From contig NZ_MUNQ01000005.1 of the NCBI RefSeq assembly GCF_002001165.1, positions 434,001 through 498,000 of the forward strand: a stretch of DNA of 64,000 nucleotides, given 5' to 3'. Numbering within the stretch: the first letter of the stretch is position 1; each line of letters starts with the position of its first letter. The stretch comes from Rhodanobacter sp. C05. Lineage in GTDB: Bacteria > Pseudomonadota > Gammaproteobacteria > Xanthomonadales > Rhodanobacteraceae. Shown here piece by piece: positions 1-8,034 of the stretch. Below the pieces are notes generated by a model, which had not been told where the DNA came from, searched no databases, and saw only the letters and a list, made by a program, of their open reading frames with translations. The translations under genes were made by a program, and so were the position numbers.

Positions 1-581
1 GGCATCGTCGTTTGCGCCGGCATCTGCTCAATGGCATTGAGGATGCCGGACGCTGGTCGTTGACGTGCAGCGGCGGCAGGAGCAAAGCCGATCCCGACGC
101 GATCGAACACATCGCACGCACCCTGCTGCATCGCTACGGCGTGGTGTTCTGGAAATTACTTGAACGCGAGGCACCATGGTTGCCGTCATGGCGTGAATTG
201 CTGTGGGTGTACCGCCGGTTGGAGGCACGCGGCGAAATCCGCGGCGGTCGTTTCATCGAAGGTCTGGTCGGCGAGCAGTTCGCCCTGCCCGAAGCGATCG
301 CGCCATTGCGCGCGGTACGCCAGCGCGTGGACGATGGCGAACTGGTCTGCCTCAGCGGCTGCGATCCATTGAACCTGATCGGCACCGTACTGGTCGGCGA
401 CAAGGTGCCGGCGCTGACTGGTTCGCGCGTGCTGTACCGCAATGGCGTGGCGATTGCTGCCCTGGTCGGCGGCAAACTCGCGCCACTGATCGAGTTGTCG
501 GTCACCGACATCCAGATCGCGAAACATGCGTTGCTGCGGCATCCACCCTCGTTGCCCGACGCGTTGACTGCGACGCACTAG
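1..581 (+). CDS. Lhr-family DEAD/DEAH helicase, C-terminal part only (5' end outside window)
   Basis: The frame is already open at base 3 and has no stop upstream within the window, so only about the last 190 residues are present. They resemble the C-terminal region of large Lhr-type superfamily 2 helicases: a segment with RTLLHRYGVVFWKLLERE, then WRELLWVYRRLEARGEIRGG, then a block containing CDPLNLIGTVL, and finally the VLYRNGVAIAAL strand. The ATPase motifs lie upstream and cannot be judged. These proteins unwind nucleic acid and are linked to DNA repair. The gene ends in TAG 15 bases before the next small gene. The first usable start-like codon here (TTG at 12) is internal, not the real start. 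The family call is from recognisable C-terminal motifs. Confidence 0.8.
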   Translation, partial: HRRLRRHLLNGIEDAGRWSLTCSGGRSKADPDAIEHIARTLLHRYGVVFWKLLEREAPWLPSWRELLWVYRRLEARGEIRGGRFIEGLVGEQFALPEAIAPLRAVRQRVDDGELVCLSGCDPLNLIGTVLVGDKVPALTGSRVLYRNGVAIAALVGGKLAPLIELSVTDIQIAKHALLRHPPSLPDALTATH

Positions 582-596
582 GAAAGGTCCGATCCG

Positions 597-755
597 ATGG
601 GCTGCCTGCCATTATTGCTGCTGTTTCCGCTGGGCTTCGGCGTGGGCTACGTGATCGCCGGCCAGACCGGTGCCCTGTGGGGCGCCGGCATCGGCTTCCT
701 GCTCGGCTTGCTGGCGATGGGACTATTCATCAAGGCACTCCGTGTTCGGCGCTGA
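597..755 (+). CDS. Small two-helix membrane protein, function unknown
   Basis: A 52-residue frame starts at ATG 597, preceded by GGAAAGG about 8 bases upstream. It encodes two hydrophobic stretches (about residues 4-20 and 24-43) joined by a short polar turn (AGQTG), and it is rich in glycine spaced three or four apart, as in glycine-zipper membrane proteins. The tail is basic (KALRVRR), which suggests the C-terminus lies in the cytoplasm. It follows the helicase gene by 15 bases on the same strand and could be co-transcribed. I do not recognise a family and assign no function. Compact hydrophobic proteins of this kind are often missed by gene callers. Confidence 0.55.
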   Translation: MGCLPLLLLFPLGFGVGYVIAGQTGALWGAGIGFLLGLLAMGLFIKALRVRR

Positions 756-760
756 TGACT

Positions 761-975
761 TCAAAGCTTGAGATAGATGCGACGCCGATCCATCGTGTAG
801 ACGATCAGCCACCACGAACACCAGCGCGAACGCCAGCGAGGAAACATAGGGGCCGAACGGGAACGTTATCCAACCGGCGAACACATGTTTATGGATCAAC
901 TTCTGCCAGCCCAGCGCGGGCAGCAGTATCTGCATCAGTTCGGAACCCGCGTAGGCGGCGTTCGCGTTGACGCCG
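761..975 (-). pseudogene. nagX: Truncated, frameshifted remnant of nagX (DUF5009/HGSNAT-like membrane acyltransferase)
   Basis: Reading leftward from about 975, the DNA encodes FGVNANAAYAGSELMQ and continues through LLPALGWQ to FALVFV. At about 814-818 the frame breaks. The next frame supplies WWLIVYTMDRRRIYLKL and a TGA at 761-763. Joined, the two parts match the C-terminal end of the NagX family, inner-membrane proteins that accompany GlcNAc utilisation genes in xanthomonads. Only about 70 of the expected roughly 350-400 residues remain. The remnant begins within about 15 bases of the stop codon of the hexosaminidase gene, so a deletion removed the front of nagX and left its tail. The family identification rests on motif memory, while the frameshift is directly visible. 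Confidence 0.7.
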
Positions 976-989
976 AAGCAGCGATGCGT

Positions 990-3323
990 TCACGGCTTTG
1001 TTGCACCCGGCATCAAGGCGACCCGATCGAGCGCGTACAACGGGCCATCGATCGGTGCGGTGTAGATCAGGCACAACGCATGCTTGCCCTGCTGTGCGGG
1101 CATGGCCGCGTCGAGCGTGAAGCGTCGCGCACTATGCGCCGGATCAGGTAGTGGCAGTGTAGCCAGCACCGTCCCGGTACATTGATCCTGGTGTACCACC
1201 AGTTCGCCGAATGGCGTGCTGTGCGGACGAGACACCACCAGCTTTGCGTCATGTGCCAGCGCGTAATTGCGCTCAAGCCGTACGGCATCGACGTGGATTC
1301 TCGCGATACCATCCATTGGCGTCGCCGGATACAACTGGCAGGCGTTGAACACGTTGATGCCGTACACCGGCGCCGGCGAGGTGGCATCGGGCATCGGCTG
1401 CACGCGCAGGCGGAAATCGCTGCCCGGACAATTCGGCATCTCGTTGCCGCCGACGCTGAACAGGCTGGCCCGATCCAGCACACGCTGGCTTGGTGCGGCC
1501 AGCACGCTGCCGTCGCTGGCAAACGACGCCGCACGTATCGTCACCGGCAACCTCACTTCGAAAGGTACCTGGTAAGCCGGTGCGCGCCGGTCGGGCGCGT
1601 GGCCATCCAGCGTGTAATGCAGCTCACCATAGCCAGCCTGATTGGACAGCGTGACTTGCGTCGTACCGCTGGCCAGCGCGGCGCCACGATCTATCCTGAT
1701 GTCCGATGCGAACGCACTGTCGGCATAGCCGATGTCCTGCGCGCGATAACGCGCGAACTGCGCCGGCAACCGGCCGAGGAAACCGTTCCAGTCGCGCAAT
1801 ACGGCTGGCGACCAGTCCACTTCGCTCAACGCGTCCAGCCGTGGAAACACCGCATGCTCCACATGCTTCATCGTCGGCATGTGCTCGGTCCACACGTTCG
1901 CCTGCGCGCCCAGTACATGGGCCGTCTGCGCTGCATCGAGTTCCTTCGGCACCGGCTCGAACGCATATACGCTGGCCAGATCGCGCACGGGTATGCGTCC
2001 GGCGGTCTCGTCGGCACGATCGCTCTGCAGCTGATCGAAATACAAATCGGGCGCGGGCGACAGCACCACGTCATGCCCCTGCTGCGCCGCCTGGATCGCA
2101 CCCTTGCTGCCACGCCACGACATCACTGTGGCATCGGCCGATACGCCGCCGTCGAGGATCTCGTCCCAACCCACCAGTTGCCGGCCGTGTGCGGCGAGGT
2201 ACTGGCCAATGCGGTTGATGAACCAGCCCTGCAGCGCGTCCTCGTCCTTCAGGCCCAGCGCATGCATCTTCGCCTGTACCGCGGGCGAGGCTTGCCACTG
2301 GTCCTTGACCGCCTCGTCGCCGCCTACGTGTATGTACTTCGACGGGAACAGTGCCATCACCTCGTCGAGAATGTGGTCGATGAAATCGAAGCTGCTGTCA
2401 TCCACGTTGTACAGATATGGATTGACGCCCCAGTCGACCGAGACCAAGGGACGCTTGCCGGTCACGCCAAGCTGCGGGTACGCCGCCACCGCAGCCTGAG
2501 CATGTCCCGGCATGTCGATCTCCGGCACCACCGTGATATGGCGCGCGCTTGCATAAGCGACGATCTTGCGAATCTGCTCCTGTGTATAGAAACCTCCATA
2601 ACGTGCCGGTTCATCGTCATGTCCGGCATCCGGCGGCGTGCGCCAGGCGCCGATGCGGGTGAGCTCGGGATAACGCCTGATCTGGATGCGCCAGCCCTGG
2701 TCGTCGGTGAGATGCCAGTGGAAGACATTCAGCTTGTGCTGAGCCATCTGGTCCAGCAACTGCTCGATCTCGGCTACCGACTGGAAGTGCCGGGCGGAAT
2801 CCAGCATCAGTCCACGCCAGACAAAACGTGGCTGGTCACGGATATGCACGGCCGATAGCTGCACCGACCCATGTTGCGCATCCGGGGTGAGCAGTTGCCA
2901 CAATGTCATTGCGCCGTAGAACAACCCGGCATCATCGCGCGCGCTGATTTCGACGCCCTGCGGCGTGACGTCCAGTGCGTAGCCTTCGCGATCGGTCACC
3001 GAGGCGTGCGGGTCCAGCCGCAATACGATGGCATCCGCAGCCATCGCGCCGCGACGCACCGGCAGCCGCAGGCCGCGCGTACGTGCGAGCAGGTCAGCGA
3101 GATAGTCCGCGACGTGACGGGCCGGACCACTTTGATCGGCGACCACGATAGGCGTGTGGGCGTCGACGGTGAAGCGACCCTCGCCGGCGTCAATCTGCGC
3201 CGGCAGGGGAATCAGCGAATAGGGTGTTGTCCCGGCTGTGTGCGTGGCACATGCCAGGCCCGACACCAGAGTGGTGGTGACCAGCAGATATCCACAGAGT
3301 GACAGGAACGGGCGGCGTGTCAT
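990..3323 (-). CDS. Beta-N-acetylhexosaminidase, glycoside hydrolase family 20, exported
   Basis: This exported enzyme cleaves terminal N-acetylhexosamine from chitobiose and similar glycans, supplying GlcNAc to the neighbouring genes. The 777-residue product has a signal peptide (MTRRPFLSLC onward), an N-terminal GH20b-type domain, then the GH20 barrel. Visible barrel motifs are FHWHLTDDQGWRI, VPEIDMPGH and the catalytic pair in HVGGDEAVKDQW (Asp about 336, Glu about 337). A C-terminal chitobiase-like region follows. I chose ATG 3323 because GGAG lies seven bases upstream. A longer start at 3353 has no ribosome site. A strong terminator (3380-3417) separates it from the upstream receptor gene, so it probably has its own promoter. 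The nagX fragment follows immediately. Confidence 0.93.
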   Translation of the reverse strand: MTRRPFLSLCGYLLVTTTLVSGLACATHTAGTTPYSLIPLPAQIDAGEGRFTVDAHTPIVVADQSGPARHVADYLADLLARTRGLRLPVRRGAMAADAIVLRLDPHASVTDREGYALDVTPQGVEISARDDAGLFYGAMTLWQLLTPDAQHGSVQLSAVHIRDQPRFVWRGLMLDSARHFQSVAEIEQLLDQMAQHKLNVFHWHLTDDQGWRIQIRRYPELTRIGAWRTPPDAGHDDEPARYGGFYTQEQIRKIVAYASARHITVVPEIDMPGHAQAAVAAYPQLGVTGKRPLVSVDWGVNPYLYNVDDSSFDFIDHILDEVMALFPSKYIHVGGDEAVKDQWQASPAVQAKMHALGLKDEDALQGWFINRIGQYLAAHGRQLVGWDEILDGGVSADATVMSWRGSKGAIQAAQQGHDVVLSPAPDLYFDQLQSDRADETAGRIPVRDLASVYAFEPVPKELDAAQTAHVLGAQANVWTEHMPTMKHVEHAVFPRLDALSEVDWSPAVLRDWNGFLGRLPAQFARYRAQDIGYADSAFASDIRIDRGAALASGTTQVTLSNQAGYGELHYTLDGHAPDRRAPAYQVPFEVRLPVTIRAASFASDGSVLAAPSQRVLDRASLFSVGGNEMPNCPGSDFRLRVQPMPDATSPAPVYGINVFNACQLYPATPMDGIARIHVDAVRLERNYALAHDAKLVVSRPHSTPFGELVVHQDQCTGTVLATLPLPDPAHSARRFTLDAAMPAQQGKHALCLIYTAPIDGPLYALDRVALMPGATKP

Positions 3324-3379
3324 CGGCAATCTCCAGCGCAGGCGTTGCAGCATGCCATGCGTGACTGCGCAGACGCCTC

Positions 3380-3417
3380 AAAAAAAGACGGGCCCGGAAA
3401 GTGTCACAGGGCCCGTT
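3380..3417 (-). terminator. Rho-independent terminator of the TonB-dependent receptor gene
   Basis: On the minus strand an ACGGGCCC stem arm, a 13-base loop and the matching GGGCCCGT are followed by C and seven T residues. It lies between the end of the receptor gene (3466) and the start of the hexosaminidase gene (3323), so most transcripts from the kinase-receptor unit should stop here. Confidence 0.85.
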
Positions 3418-3465
3418 CGGGGAGGATGCGAAGCCGTCCATGGCTCGCGGTGATGCGCTAGCGGA

Positions 3466-6417
3466 TCAGAGCTTGAAGTTCACGGTCAGGTAGTACTGGC
3501 GACCGTTCGTGTAGAACGCTTCCGGCACCTTGCCGAAGCCGAGACCGGCCTGGGAGCCGACGACGTAGTAGCGCAGCGTCGGGTTGTTGAGGTTCATCGC
3601 GTCGAACGAGAAGCTCACGTTTTCGTTGAGCTTGTAGCCGGCCGAGAACGACAGGTAGCCCGCACCCGCCTGGTAATACGGCAGCAACGGCATCGTGTTG
3701 CCGAGCGAGCCGGTCGTCACCGGCATCATGCCGTCGTAGAACGAGGAGCGGTACGTGTAGTTGATGCGCGCGTTCCACTGCTTGTTCTCGAAGAACGCGG
3801 ACAGGTTGGCCGTGTTCTTCGAGGTACCGAACAGCGGACGGTTGCCTGCAGATACACCGGTGCCCTGCGTGCCGTCGGCGTTGTAGAGGTACGTACCGCC
3901 GGACGAATGGCCATTGCTGTAGGTGTAGTTGATCGACGTACCGAAGTGCTCACCGATCGGCTGCACCCAGTTCAGCTCCACGCCCTTCAGGTTGCCGTTG
4001 ACGTTGACCGGGATGCTGACCAGGTAATTGCTGTAGACCGGCGTGTGCGAGGGGTTGGGGTAAGTGGTGCTGCCGCCGTAGGTCAGATAGTTGTTGAGAT
4101 AGGTTCCGGTGGTCGTGCCGTAGTCGTAGTAGTTGTTCAGATCCATCGCGTACACGCTGGCCGACAACAGGCCACGCTCCGAGTAGTACCACTCCAGCGA
4201 CGCATCGAAATTGGTCGAAAGGATCGGCTTCAACCGCGGATTCGGACCGCTGCCGGAACCCTCGCCGGTTGGACTCTGCGGATCATTCAGCGACAGGAAG
4301 CCCGCCAGCTGGCCATAGTCCTGGCGCGTGAGTGTCTGCGATGCGGCGAAGCGGGCCAGCAGGCTGCCATCGTCGTTCAGATTGAACTTGAGGTTGAAGC
4401 TGGGCAGCAGCTTGCCGTAGTGATGGCTGTAATAGTTCCAGTACCAGCCGCTCGGATAGAACGCCGAAGGCGGTGTGCCCGGGGCGTAACTGGATTCCTG
4501 GATCGTCGGGCTGGTGTAACCGATGTCCTCGGTGGTGCCGACGTAGCGCACGCCGGCATTGCCGCTCCAGCGGTCGCCGGCGAAATTGACCTGCATATAG
4601 GCGGCGTCGTTTTTCTCCGACATGGCGTAAATGTCGTTCGGATAGAAACGCGAGGTTCCGGAACTGTTGGTCACCGCCCGGTTCGCATATACCGCGTTCA
4701 GTGCCGCCAGCTGCGCGGGCGTCCAGTACCAGATGCCGCCCGGCATCTGACCCACGCCGAGATCGCTGGCGAAGCTACCGGGATAGTTGCTGCTGCTGCT
4801 GGGCCAGATGGTGGCGCCCGGGGCGAACGAGATATTAGTGGCGAAGTTGGGGCCCTGGGCAATCGCCGTCGGGCTGTCGTGCGTGTGTTTGGCGTCGCGT
4901 ACGCCAAACTGAAGCGACGACAGGGGGCCGGCATCGTCGAAATCGAACTCGCCGTCGACCTGGAACCAATGTTCCTTGTCGATCACGTGAATGTCCTGAT
5001 CGCCGAAGATCCAGTCGAGGCCGACGGTGGCCGGGTTGTAGACGCTGTTGTTGCCGCCCAGCGCCCAGTTCACCGGCTTGCCCAGGCCATTCATCGCGTA
5101 GCTGGCACCCTCGCCGTAGCCCGTGTCCATCTCCATGATGTCCTGGGTCGGCGTGTTGCCGGTGCCGCGGGTCAAGCCGCCCTGGAACTTGAAGTCGAGG
5201 TCCTGGGTGGCCTTCCAGTCTGCGTCCAGCGTGATGTACGAGCTGGATTCGCTCTCGCCCGGACGCGAGATCATGTCGTAGATGCCCTGCGACACGCCGG
5301 CCTGCCCCTCCGCCACCGCGCTGGTAAGCACGTTGCCGTCGAGGGTGTAGCTGGAGAGCGTGTCACCCGGCAACTTGTCGCGCAGGCGCAGCATGTAGTT
5401 GCGGTTGTAGTCGGTGGCGTCCATCTTGGAATAGAAGCCGTCGAGGTTGAAGGTGAGGTTGTCCAGCGCCTTCCACTCGAGGTCGATCGCGCCGCCCTTG
5501 CGCTTGCGCTCCTGGGTGAACAGGGCAGCGCCGGGCAGGTTGGGATAGAACACGCCGGTGCTGGGGCTGCCGGGCGTGGCGGCCTTGAGCCCCAGCTGGT
5601 TGGCCAGTGCCGAACCGGTCGGAATGTACGAATAGCCGAGCATTTCCTGGCCATCGCGCTGCAGGTCGCGGTCTTCGTAGAAGCCCTGCAACATCACGCC
5701 GAATGTGCTGTCGCTGTTCTTCCAGTTGACCAGCCCGCTGAACTGCGGCTTGGTGTCGCCCGGCAAGTCGGAATAGACGCCACCCACACTGGCCTCGGCG
5801 GAAAACTGCTTGCCGAATTCCAGCGGCTTGCGAGTGATGATGTCGATCGAACCGGCGGCGCCGCCTTCCAGCAGGCTGGCCTCGGATCCCTTGTGCACCA
5901 CCACCTGGCTGACGATTTCCGAAGGGAACATGGCGTAGCTGACACTGCGGCTGCCGCCGCCGCCAGTGATGAACCAGTCACCCGAGGCGACCGTATGTCC
6001 GTTGAGCGTGGTCAGGGTGAGCGACGGCGCGCTGCCGCGGATGCTGGCGCGATCGGCCTCGTCGAAGCCGCCTTCGGCGCCGGCTGCGTCGGCGATGTTC
6101 ACGCCCGGCAACTGCGAGATGGTGTCAGCCACATTCTTGGCGGGCAGCTTGCCGATATCCTCGGCGGACACCACCTCGATGTGCGAGACAGAATCTTTTT
6201 TGGTACTCAGTGACAGCGCCTGGCTTTCGCGGATGCCGGTGACCATCACCGTGCCCAGCGTCTTGGCCTGCTGTTTGGCCTTGGCCTGATCCTGCTTGCT
6301 CTGTCCGGTGGTATTGGTGGTGCCGGTGGCCTGGTCGCTGTCTTGCGCGAACAGGGTGCCGGAGATGCACAGACCGGTGATGATACTGGCGGCTAGCAAT
6401 GTCTTGCGGTAATTCAT
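3466..6417 (-). CDS. TonB-dependent receptor, probable GlcNAc/chitooligosaccharide uptake
   Basis: The product is a 983-residue outer-membrane active-transport protein. It has a signal peptide (MNYRKTLLAASIITGL to about residue 24) and a short TonB-box-like segment near GTVMVTGIRES. The plug domain follows (about residues 75-190: EDIGKLPAKNVADTISQLPGV, SIRGSAPSLTLTTLNG, GSEASLLEGGAAGSIDI), then a long 22-strand-type beta barrel ending in YLTVNFKL with a terminal aromatic-type strand. ATG 6417 is preceded by GGGGAGGACATC. The gene sits 106 bases after the kinase gene on the same strand and is probably in the same unit. The substrate is inferred from the neighbours (hexosaminidase, kinase, NagP-type transporter, NagR-type operator) and is not shown by the sequence itself. 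Confidence 0.9.
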   Translation of the reverse strand: MNYRKTLLAASIITGLCISGTLFAQDSDQATGTTNTTGQSKQDQAKAKQQAKTLGTVMVTGIRESQALSLSTKKDSVSHIEVVSAEDIGKLPAKNVADTISQLPGVNIADAAGAEGGFDEADRASIRGSAPSLTLTTLNGHTVASGDWFITGGGGSRSVSYAMFPSEIVSQVVVHKGSEASLLEGGAAGSIDIITRKPLEFGKQFSAEASVGGVYSDLPGDTKPQFSGLVNWKNSDSTFGVMLQGFYEDRDLQRDGQEMLGYSYIPTGSALANQLGLKAATPGSPSTGVFYPNLPGAALFTQERKRKGGAIDLEWKALDNLTFNLDGFYSKMDATDYNRNYMLRLRDKLPGDTLSSYTLDGNVLTSAVAEGQAGVSQGIYDMISRPGESESSSYITLDADWKATQDLDFKFQGGLTRGTGNTPTQDIMEMDTGYGEGASYAMNGLGKPVNWALGGNNSVYNPATVGLDWIFGDQDIHVIDKEHWFQVDGEFDFDDAGPLSSLQFGVRDAKHTHDSPTAIAQGPNFATNISFAPGATIWPSSSSNYPGSFASDLGVGQMPGGIWYWTPAQLAALNAVYANRAVTNSSGTSRFYPNDIYAMSEKNDAAYMQVNFAGDRWSGNAGVRYVGTTEDIGYTSPTIQESSYAPGTPPSAFYPSGWYWNYYSHHYGKLLPSFNLKFNLNDDGSLLARFAASQTLTRQDYGQLAGFLSLNDPQSPTGEGSGSGPNPRLKPILSTNFDASLEWYYSERGLLSASVYAMDLNNYYDYGTTTGTYLNNYLTYGGSTTYPNPSHTPVYSNYLVSIPVNVNGNLKGVELNWVQPIGEHFGTSINYTYSNGHSSGGTYLYNADGTQGTGVSAGNRPLFGTSKNTANLSAFFENKQWNARINYTYRSSFYDGMMPVTTGSLGNTMPLLPYYQAGAGYLSFSAGYKLNENVSFSFDAMNLNNPTLRYYVVGSQAGLGFGKVPEAFYTNGRQYYLTVNFKL

Positions 6418-6522
6418 GATGTCCTCCCCTCAGAGGCTGGCTCGAATCAGGACCGGCGTGACGACGGCCGTGGATTTTTTGTGGCGGTTGGCTTGGCGCC
6501 GTGTTACTGGATCGGGCTCATC

Positions 6523-7596
6523 TCACTCTCCCTGCTGTCCGTCCAGAAACCAGCCTGCGGCGCCCATGACACCAAGCTGGCCGTGCTCAATCAGTCGTAC
6601 CGGAACCTGTTGCAGATAGGCGCGCATCACGCCCTTGTTGAAGAAGCGCGCCGTGAACGTGCTGGCCTGCAGAAACGGCTGGATCTGCGGCAGGATGCCG
6701 CCGGCGAGATAGACCCCACCCCGCGCGCCGTACAGCAGCACCAGATCGCCGACGAAGCTGCCGAGCAGACCGCAGAACACCTGCAGCGCCTCCACTGCAG
6801 CTGCATCGCTACCGGCCAGAGCGGCGCCAGTGATCTCCGCCGGCGTCAGCAATCGCGCCGGACAGACGCGCAATTCGCACAGCGCGCCATAAAGCTTGAG
6901 CAGGCCCGGCCCGGACAACGCATCCTCGAACGACACGTACGGACGACCGCGTCCGAGTACGCGCAGAATCTCGATCTCCCGTTCGGTGCCGGGGGCCAGC
7001 GAAACCTGTCCGGCCTCGGTGGCCAGTACCTGGGCCCGCGGCTTGCCCGGCAACAGCACCGCCGAACCCAGCCCGGTGCCCGGCCCCATCACCAGTACCG
7101 GCCCGCTGGCTGCCGCTTGCGTGGCATCGATGATCGAGCGCGTCTCGGCGGCACCGATGAACTGGGTGGCGTAAGCCACCGCCTCGAAATCGTTGATCAC
7201 AGCCAACCGCTGGATGCCGAGGCCGTCACGGATCTCGCGGATCGACACCGGCCACGGCAGGTTCTCGTTGACGATGGCGTCATCCAGCACATAGCCGGCG
7301 CAGGCCACCGCGCAATGACGGAGGTTTTCGCGTGCCGCCGCATGCGGTGTGCCAGCGAGCTGCCTGACAAAGTCCTGCAGCATCGCGGTGAGACCCGACC
7401 AGTCGGCACAGCTGTAGCGGTGGTAGTGCAGCACGCTGATCGGGCGGCGGGCGTCAGCGTTGGCTGCGACCAGCCCGATGCGCGCATGCGTGCCACCGAC
7501 ATCGGCGGCCAGGAACGGCTCGCCGAAAACCGATGCACCCGCCCGGCTCGTTGCCGACGGCTCCGCTGCATGACGCTGGTTGGCGACTTCCCCCAC
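6523..7596 (-). CDS. Glucokinase-family sugar kinase, probably GlcNAc kinase (NagK-like)
   Basis: This cytoplasmic ATP-dependent sugar kinase belongs to the glucokinase (Glk, COG0837-type) group. The phosphate-binding FLAADVGGTHARIGLV lies near residue 30, VINDFEAVAYA near 135 and the second glycine-rich motif VMGPGTGLGSAVL near 165. LAGGILPQ appears near 315, and the length of about 357 residues fits the family. The start is uncertain. I prefer GTG 7596, which has GGGGAG about six bases upstream. A reading open to 7695 would add 33 low-complexity residues overlapping the promoter region. Xanthomonad nag clusters use kinases of this family for GlcNAc, but glucose is an equally plausible substrate. 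The gene is read leftward from the palindrome at 7698. Confidence 0.85.
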   Translation of the reverse strand: MGEVANQRHAAEPSATSRAGASVFGEPFLAADVGGTHARIGLVAANADARRPISVLHYHRYSCADWSGLTAMLQDFVRQLAGTPHAAARENLRHCAVACAGYVLDDAIVNENLPWPVSIREIRDGLGIQRLAVINDFEAVAYATQFIGAAETRSIIDATQAAASGPVLVMGPGTGLGSAVLLPGKPRAQVLATEAGQVSLAPGTEREIEILRVLGRGRPYVSFEDALSGPGLLKLYGALCELRVCPARLLTPAEITGAALAGSDAAAVEALQVFCGLLGSFVGDLVLLYGARGGVYLAGGILPQIQPFLQASTFTARFFNKGVMRAYLQQVPVRLIEHGQLGVMGAAGWFLDGQQGE

Positions 7597-7697
7597 TCCA
7601 CCCTCTCCCCGTGATCGGCATCGCCCTGTGCCACACAGGCGATGCACTGCGCTGCGACCGGACATTGGCCTGATTCCGGCGGAGTCTGTCCTCAAAA

Positions 7698-7711
7698 TGA
7701 CAACGTTGTCA
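7698..7711. promoter_or_regulatory. Perfect palindromic LacI-type (NagR-like) operator, leftward promoter
   Basis: TGACAACGTTGTCA is a perfect 14-base palindrome with a central CG, the form expected of LacI-family operators. I recall NagR boxes of this shape from other Gammaproteobacteria. On the minus strand it contains a TTGACA -35-like hexamer (7712-7707), so a bound repressor would block the kinase-receptor promoter. The cognate regulator is probably the LacI gene at 9411. No clear -10 is seen. Confidence 0.75.
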
Positions 7712-7938
7712 ACGGGGCTGTTAAAAATTTCTGCAACATTCGATACGGCATCGCAACATAGCTGTCACGACACTCCGAGAAATCACATTAACATTCGGTG
7801 CAAATGGCTTTGTACAGACTATTTATGCATATTCTGCGAAGAAGAAATGATGTTCTGCAATGCCGCAGATACGGTCCTGTGTGGCCGTCTTTACGGCTCG
7901 ATCAGGACCTCAGGCAACCTGCCTTTGTGCACTACGGA

Positions 7939-7967
7939 TTGACAACGTTGCACTTTCCGGCGATTAA
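7939..7967 (+). promoter_or_regulatory. Promoter and overlapping operator of the NagP-type transporter
   Basis: TTGACA (7939-7944) and GATTAA (7962-7967) are 17 bases apart, a plausible sigma-70 promoter about 70 bases before the transporter ATG. The -35 is embedded in TGACAACGTTGCAC (7940-7953), which matches the 7698 palindrome in its first 11 bases. This suggests that one repressor controls both directions. Confidence 0.65.
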
Positions 7968-8034
7968 GGAGACATTCCAGGGTGTCCGGTCATTCGACCG
8001 CTACCAGCACGGCCGATCTTCGGGGAGAGAACAC

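Larger units (their letters stand above)
7597..8034. promoter_or_regulatory. Divergent control region between the kinase-receptor unit and the transporter
   Basis: This 438-base gene-free stretch separates two units transcribed away from each other. It holds a perfect palindrome near the leftward unit (7698-7711) and a near-identical copy on the rightward promoter (7940-7953). The middle (about 7715-7930) is less GC-rich than the flanks, and I see no convincing gene in it. Confidence 0.7.

Noticed and set aside
1182..2858. 558-codon plus-strand frame opposite the hexosaminidase
   Set aside because: Arg/His/Val-rich shadow of a clear GH20 gene. No signal, motif or ribosome site supports it.
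3907..6213. Long open frame (768 codons) on the plus strand opposite the TonB-dependent receptor
   Set aside because: Val/Ala/Arg-rich, low-complexity translation typical of the antisense of GC-rich genes, with no family motif. The receptor on the other strand is certain.
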